Shown here in pieces: positions 32,301 through 35,081 of a DNA stretch of 35,081 bases. The first letter of the stretch is position 1. Every line of letters begins with the position of its first letter. A program made the translations under genes and the position numbers. Source of the stretch: an uncultured Oscillospiraceae bacterium. GTDB lineage: Bacteria > Bacillota > Clostridia > Oscillospirales > Ruminococcaceae. The stretch is from contig CAKSEY010000025.1 in the NCBI GenBank assembly GCA_934448295.1, positions 1 through 35,081 of the forward strand. Direction: 5' to 3'. The notes beneath the pieces were generated by a model that was given only the letters and a program-made list of their open reading frames with translations, did no database searches and was not told the DNA's origin.

Positions 32301-33944
32301 GACGGCGCGATTTCCTATTCAGTAAAAACAGGCGATGATGTAATAAGCGTAGCGGCTGACGGAACTATCACGGCTCTGAAAGCGGGCACGGCTACTGTTG
32401 AAATCACGGCGGCTGAGACCGATACTTACGCAAAGGCGGTCAAGGCAGTAACCGTTACAGTAAACAAGGCGGCTGTTACAATAACCGCAAAGAACTACGC
32501 TATAAAAGTCGGCGATAACCTCCCCGCTTATGATTACGAAGTTACAGTTCTTGTAAATGGCGAAGCGCTCCCGATAGATGTGACCATCTCCTGCGCGGCT
32601 GACGGAAAGACTGCGGGAGAATTCCCGATTACGGTTTCCGGCGCGGCAGAGAGCACCAACTACACGTTCAGCTACACAAACGGCACGCTGACCGTAAACA
32701 ATAAGGAAACCCAGACAATCACAGCAACTGACGTTACCATGACCTACGGCGAAACAGCAAAAATCACAGCTTCCACTGATGGAGACGGCGCGATTTCCTA
32801 TTCAGTAAAAACAGGCGATGATGTAATAAGCGTAGCGGCTGACGGAACTATCACGGCTCTGAAAGCTGGCACGGCGACCGTTGAAATCACGGCGGCTGAG
32901 ACCGATACTTACGCAAAGGCTGTCAAGGCAGTAACCGTTACAGTGAACAAGGCGGCTGTAACCATCAAGGCTAAAAACTACACCATAAAGAAGGGCGGCG
33001 CTCTCCCCGCTTTCGAGTACACGGTAACAGGGCTTGTGAACGGCGATACACTCGCGTTTGTCCCTGCCCTCACCTGCGCGGCGAATACAAATACTGTTGG
33101 CACCTATGATATCATAGTCGCAATCGAGATCACCGAGGACGAGCGCTATACCTACGCCACACAGAACGGCACTCTTACAGTAGAGAACAAGTCCTCCGGC
33201 GGCAGCACCGGAGGAACTGGCGGCAGCGGCGGCAGACCTGCACTCCCCTCTAATTCCTCCGATTCCGCAAATCCCGCGATAAACGGCACAAGCAAGAACT
33301 GGAAGAAAATAACAATAGATATTTCCAACTCCGCCTGGAACTCCTCGATCATAATTCAGCTTAACGGCAACACGACAGTTCCTGCTGAGGTTATAAAGGC
33401 AATCGCAGACAGGGACAGCAGCGTATTATTCGTTGACAGCGTATTCTCATGGGTCGTTGACGGCGCAAAAATCACTGAACCCGTTTCGGCTGACCTAACT
33501 CTCATCAGGACTGCAAGCATAAAGTCTGACGGTCTGCGCGGCACCGAGGGAGTTCAGTTCAGAATCAACAGCACGGGAATCCCCACCGACCTTGAAATTG
33601 CATTCAGGGCAGAGCACGCGGGCAAGTTCGCGAACCTTTTCAGAAACGAAAACGGCAAGCTGACATTCGTTACCTGCGCAAAGATCGGGGCTGACGGCAA
33701 GGCGCTCCTGCCCGAAGTCACAGAAGCCGGCAATTATATTGTAATGCTCGGCGAATTCAGCGACAGACCCGGCGACGTGAACAACGACGGCGTTCTGAAC
33801 GCACTGGACGCAAGCGCGGTGCTCAAGGAAGTTGTCGGTCTGGAAGCTGTCGCAAATCCGATCGTGGCTGACTTCAACAGCAACGGAACGATCAACGCTC
33901 TTGACGCGTCGGAAATTCTTAAGAAAGTCGTTGGACTGATATGA
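26352..33944 (+). CDS. Giant exported surface protein: GLUG beta-helix, Ig-like/MBG repeats, dockerin
   Basis: The 2530-residue protein starts with a signal peptide (KLRKPIAFFAVFAMVMAALL, cleavage near SAEE). Residues about 50-1250 are a beta-helix built of GLUG-type rungs (VGGVCG...NCYNTGxVSG), in four modules; the last three begin with YTLIT-x-(10)-KAIG and VLGxDI. Residues about 1270-1470 are Ig/cadherin-like. Residues about 1473-2277 are five 161-residue units, each with a Big_2-like half (TYGETAKITA...GTATVEITAAET) and an MBG-like half (NGTLTV). A Gly/Ser linker (about 2282) leads to a beta-rich domain and a C-terminal dockerin (GDVNNDGVLNALDAS ... ADFNSNGTINALDASEILKK). A cell-surface or cellulosome-like adhesin is likely; docking to a cohesin is inferred. 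No LPxTG anchor is seen. It has its own consensus promoter. Confidence 0.93.
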   Translation: MTQKLRKPIAFFAVFAMVMAALLVIPSFWGTASAEEKWENSAAAAYDGGTGTSGSPYLIANAEQLAYLAQQVNGGENYQGKYFKLTANIDLGGKEWTPIGDYDIDINLPFRGVFDGNNKTIDNLLINNPDTSCCGLFGCIYYDGVIKNLAVNGSVSATKMNVGGICGQNSMGTISNCSFSGSVIGQSSYVGGICGMNGNGTILNCINSAKVEGRDRVGGISESSGNSIQYCVNVGVVSGTGNNVGGVCGYYNNRSTVSDCYFDKSVNPGLSAYGNKDDEDTVKGLTTNELCGALPAKFSDSTWQEGSIDSANRKGTYISLINIGEPAEGKLPEYNFGTDDKPDMDIYTLITTPEQFKAIGESDKKWTENYVLGNDIDLGGAELTPIGNDTTHFTGKFSGDGHVISNFVINKNDASDNYVGLFGYNEGKIVKVGVEKASVNAVSYVGAICGASKGTIRDCYNTSAVSGEDNIGGICGQNLTGGTITNCYNTGNVTGTYGEVGGVCGYNYSTVANCYNTGAISGRSSVGGVCGTSSESTTNCYNTGAVSGEKDDVGGVCGFNGSLMENCYSTGTVSGTKKVGGVCGTNTDTTTNCYYNKDVFSGNGSNSGEGGGTDTTIGLTTEELCDSKNTSFDYTNTWVEGSCIFESEESKPNFRTAKYTFPSLNGVGEAYTINKIEQYNFGTDDEPDWDVYTLITKPDDFKAIGDSGTDWDKNYVLGNDIVFADGTTELTPIGIYGKPFKGKFSGDGHVISNFVINKSDASDNYVGLFGYNEGKIMKVGVEKANVTGTMNAGGVCGQNIGTIRNCYNAATVSGGDYIGGVCGNNINDGTITNCYNTGEVSGTNYNTGGVCGLNLSTVTNCYNTGNVNGKTNVGGVCGANSGTITNCYYSTDTFSGNGIGTDTSTGSATDVTGLTTEKLCDKENTQSFDYENIWEPGRCDITPDMSSKFRTVTYVLPSLKGVGKAKEISDVKQYDFGYDNNTDWDIYTLITTADKFKAIGDNGTGWDKNYVLGADIPFEGDQLTPIGNSSIAFKGKFSGDGHIISGFIINSPTSNSVGLFGSNLGLIENVGIKNAQVTGKSSVGGVCGQNDNNIKSSGIIKNCYNAGIVSGGNYIGGVCGENNGTVANCYNTYKVSGDSSIGGVCGMNRGTITNCYNTSDVSAADKWVGGVCGANGKNIENCYSTGAVSGTDAVGGVCGLNNGPMKNCYYNKDVCTNGNDSATGLTTIQMTDGKALETMGFGADWSKKDIDKENGIAYYPDLAVFADDKPSVKYETKLVIEPSDKDAEYKYGDKVSFDVSALVKFDGMADFAADTTAATQSKGSFTVTVDGDTVVKSKDIFDNTTVEAVTSQINVTGDKIFTLVYNGTNSAYIASGTATCEVSIAKLDLTADDFTFTVPTKLIYDGTAKEATVTVNDGITGVGIITVKYYMGDVETQPINAGDYTVKIDVAGNDIYNSAHDLTADGWNFTIAKAAQNIDAPAEYALTYGETGKITATTDGDGAISYSVKTGDDVISVAADGAVTVLKAGTATVEITAAETANYAPATKTVNVTVSKVAVTIIANSYTIKVGETLPVYDYKVTGLVNGDALPIDVTISCAADGKTAGEFPITVSGAAESTNYTFSYTNGTLTVNNKETQTITATDVTMTYGETAKITASTDGDGAISYSVKTGDDVISVAADGTITALKAGTATVEITAAETDTYAKAVKAVTVTVNKAAVTITAKNYAIKVGDNLPAYDYEVTGLVNGEALPIDVTISCAADGKTAGEFPITVSGAAESASYTFSYTNGTLTVNNKETQTITANDVTLTYGETAKITATTDGDGAISCAVTAGSDVISVAADGTITALKAGTATVEITAAETDTYAKAVKAVTVTVNKAAVTITAKNYAIKVDDNLPAYDYEVTGLVNGEALPIEVTISCTADGKTAGEFPITVSGAAESTNYTFSYTNGTLTVNNKETQTITATDVTMTYGETAKITASTDGDGAISYSVKTGDDVISVAADGTITALKAGTATVEITAAETDTYAKAVKAVTVTVNKAAVTITAKNYAIKVGDNLPAYDYEVTVLVNGEALPIDVTISCAADGKTAGEFPITVSGAAESTNYTFSYTNGTLTVNNKETQTITATDVTMTYGETAKITASTDGDGAISYSVKTGDDVISVAADGTITALKAGTATVEITAAETDTYAKAVKAVTVTVNKAAVTIKAKNYTIKKGGALPAFEYTVTGLVNGDTLAFVPALTCAANTNTVGTYDIIVAIEITEDERYTYATQNGTLTVENKSSGGSTGGTGGSGGRPALPSNSSDSANPAINGTSKNWKKITIDISNSAWNSSIIIQLNGNTTVPAEVIKAIADRDSSVLFVDSVFSWVVDGAKITEPVSADLTLIRTASIKSDGLRGTEGVQFRINSTGIPTDLEIAFRAEHAGKFANLFRNENGKLTFVTCAKIGADGKALLPEVTEAGNYIVMLGEFSDRPGDVNNDGVLNALDASAVLKEVVGLEAVANPIVADFNSNGTINALDASEILKKVVGLI
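30768..33182 (+). repeat. Five tandem 483-bp repeats inside the giant gene
   Basis: Landmarks repeat at exactly 483 bp (31251, 31734, 32217, 32700). The unit starting near 30768 is diverged, the units at 31251, 31734 and 32217 are nearly identical at DNA level, and the last is normal in its first half and diverged in the second. Near-identity including silent sites indicates recent duplication or gene conversion; copy number may vary between strains. Confidence 0.9.
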
Positions 33945-34074
33945 TCTAAACTCTTTCCCTCCTCTGTTTTTCAGGGGAGGAAAGCCTGTCGAGTAAATAC
34001 CGGCATAGCCATAGCACTAGAGCATATTACAGGCAGCGGTCACGACGCGTGAATAGTCTGCCAACCGCACAATC

Positions 34075-34535
34075 TCACTGGCCGCCCCTTTGGGGGCGGC
34101 TTTTTCTGCCTTTCTTCGCCAACTCACCAGTAAACGGGTCATAATATTTTTCAATGTTATCTGGTCGCTCCAGCAATCTTCTTGCAACTGATTCCTTACG
34201 TATTTCCTACTGTGTCTACGTTGTACCCTCTGCACCAGAAATTTCTGTTCCCATATTTGTATTTCAGATTTGCGTGTCTGCCAAATATCGTGAACGAACT
34301 CTTTCCATTCAAGTGCCCCATTCTGACACACTATACTTGGACGGTATTTCCACTAGCATATGTATGTGGTCTGGACACGCTTCTATTATATTCCCCCTTC
34401 CTCTCACTCAATGTTCTTATATCGCGACTATGTCTTTTCTAAGCTCCCGGTATATTAACTGTCGCCTTTTTTCGGTGTAAACGCTATATAGTACTTTCAG
34501 TTCCATGTCGTATATGATAAACTATTATTGTACAT
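34075..34535 (-). pseudogene. Decayed IS200/IS605-family transposase (tnpA)
   Basis: From ATG 34535 (MYNNSLSYTTWN), the family order is visible: YYIAFTPKKRRQ, then RELRKDI, IIEACPDHIHMLVEIPSKYSV (HUH motif HIH), FGRHANLKYKYGNRNFWCRG-like residues in shifted frames, YVRNQLQED with the catalytic Tyr, and PFTGELAKKGRKSRP at the end. Several stops (TGA where relatives have Cys, others near 34430) and at least two frame changes kill it. An AAAGGA site precedes the start. Together with the genes on its right this marks a mobile-element graveyard. tnpB is absent. Confidence 0.75.
34081..34105 (+). terminator. Strong hairpin with T run
   Basis: GCCGCCCC-TTTG-GGGGCGGC-TTTTT on the plus strand, 137 bp past the giant gene. 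It overlaps the end of the tnpA remnant, so it may be part of the insertion sequence. Between 33945 and 34074 a weak CTTTCC/GGAAAG hairpin is the only other structure. Confidence 0.8.
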
Positions 34536-34612
34536 TCGGACAACTTCCTTTGATTTCTTAATTGGGGTTGGCGGGCCTATTCTATTTTATCACTGGCGGT
34601 TTTTATACAACA

Positions 34613-34644
34613 AAAGCTGAACCACTCATTCGTGATTCAGCTTT
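34613..34644. terminator. Symmetric hairpin, possible bidirectional terminator
   Basis: AAAGCTGAA and TTCAGCTTT are perfect arms with an inner CAC/GTG pairing. It lies between the tnpA remnant and the fragment at 34657. Confidence 0.65.
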
Positions 34645-34656
34645 AATTCCTTTCAG

Positions 34657-34788
34657 TCATGTCAACCATGACATCATCAGATGATCGGCGTGAACGCACT
34701 GGTCCAGTTTGAACAGGTTGTCATGGTAAATGACGATACGGTGCAGGATCTTTTCATCAAGTTTCTTGACATATACAAACAAAACAGT
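34657..34788 (-). pseudogene. Short C-terminal gene remnant, perhaps of a recombinase
   Basis: The minus strand reads LFVYVKKLDEKILHRIVIYH then DNLFKLDQCVHADHLMMSW and a stop. The FVKKLDEK...RIVIY pattern resembles the C-terminal end of some serine recombinases, but the match is short. No start or upstream domain remains. Confidence 0.25.
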
Positions 34789-34793
34789 TCCAC

Positions 34794-34822
34794 TTGACGA
34801 ACCATCTGATTTGTGATAAAAT
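34794..34822 (+). promoter_or_regulatory. Promoter of the nuclease-family gene at the right edge
   Basis: TTGACG (34794-34799) and TAAAAT (34817-34822) are spaced by 17 bp. Confidence 0.7.
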
Positions 34823-34850
34823 ATGATTAGGATAGCATGGAGGTTCTATT

Positions 34851-35081
34851 ATGGACGAAAATACCCATGAACTCAAACGGGCAAAGATAATCAGCAAAAT
34901 TAAGGAAATGCGTCTTAATTGAGATACAGCGCAACGATAGCGGAGCAAATCCCCAGCGCGCACGTTATATCAGCAGCATGATCGACTCTGATACTCTGCT
35001 GGTTGGCGAGGATTATTCCAAACTGCCGGAAAGTTTCGTGATATTTATTACGGAAAGCGACGTGCTCAAAGGAAATCAGCC
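34851..35081 (+). pseudogene. Rpn/PD-(D/E)XK nuclease-family transposase, broken and cut by the window edge
   Basis: ATG 34851 follows a GGAGG site and reads MDENTHELKRAKIISKIKEM, then meets a TGA at 34919-34921. In another frame from about 34910 the sequence continues VLIEIQRNDSGANPQRARYI, then SSMIDSD, EDYSKLPESFVIFITESDV. This is the core of the Rpn family (recombination-promoting nuclease), with the EIQ active-site strand. The N-terminal region between start and this strand is much shorter than in relatives, so an internal deletion is probable. The 3' end lies outside the window. Confidence 0.7.

Noticed and set aside
30768..33182. CRISPR or other short-spacer array
   Set aside because: The repeats are 483 bp, in frame, and encode protein modules; there are no short repeats with unique spacers.

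Overview
The window looks like chromosome of a gut or rumen Gram-positive anaerobe of the Ruminococcus/Oscillospiraceae type. The reasons are the type I dockerin-like repeats on two exported proteins, many short lipoprotein signal peptides with serine/threonine/glutamate-rich linkers, strong AGGAGG-type ribosome binding sites, and a SirTM-macrodomain pair. The species cannot be fixed from the sequence.

Layout. (1) 1-948 is AT-rich with no gene found. (2) 949-4535 (minus) is a two-gene lipoprotein operon; the upstream gene is frameshifted in a C5 run. (3) 4600-4814 is a probable invertible promoter: two exact 28-bp inverted sites flank a strong TTGCTT-N17-TATAAT promoter, next to a tyrosine recombinase (4798-5658). 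As given, the promoter points away from the lipoprotein operon (OFF). (4) 5722-10202 is integrated-element territory: two unknown genes, a 3' tRNA-Arg remnant (probable att site), an integrase with an inserted helix-turn-helix, and a decayed DUF3987-like gene followed by iteron-like repeats. (5) 10203-11137 is non-coding and holds a 370-bp MITE-like element and duplicated palindromes. (6) 11138-22409 (plus) is a redox/esterase cluster: three exported flavodoxins (one fused to a dockerin), two cytoplasmic flavodoxin-fold reductases, four exported alpha/beta hydrolases (two gutted by internal deletions), a LysR regulator, an iron-type alcohol dehydrogenase, a four- to six-helix cytochrome-b-like membrane protein and a frameshifted aldo/keto reductase. 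(7) 22572-26052 holds an orphan SUKH-type immunity protein, an HxlR regulator divergent from a metallo-beta-lactamase-like protein, and a zinc macrodomain plus SirTM sirtuin operon. (8) 26352-33944 is a 2530-residue surface protein with a GLUG-type beta-helix, five 161-residue Ig-like/MBG repeats and a C-terminal dockerin. (9) The right end holds decayed mobile genes: an IS200-like tnpA and an Rpn/PD-(D/E)XK nuclease cut by the window edge.

How it fits together. The inverton could switch a surface lipoprotein operon on and off. The redox cluster places flavodoxins, normally cytoplasmic, outside the membrane next to a possible haem membrane protein and several esterases, which suggests surface redox chemistry on carbohydrate- or ester-linked substrates; this is inference. 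Gene decay is striking: premature TGA codons in three genes, frameshifts in at least four, and two esterases that lost their catalytic serine. Some of these lesions could be sequencing or assembly errors; read-level checks would decide.
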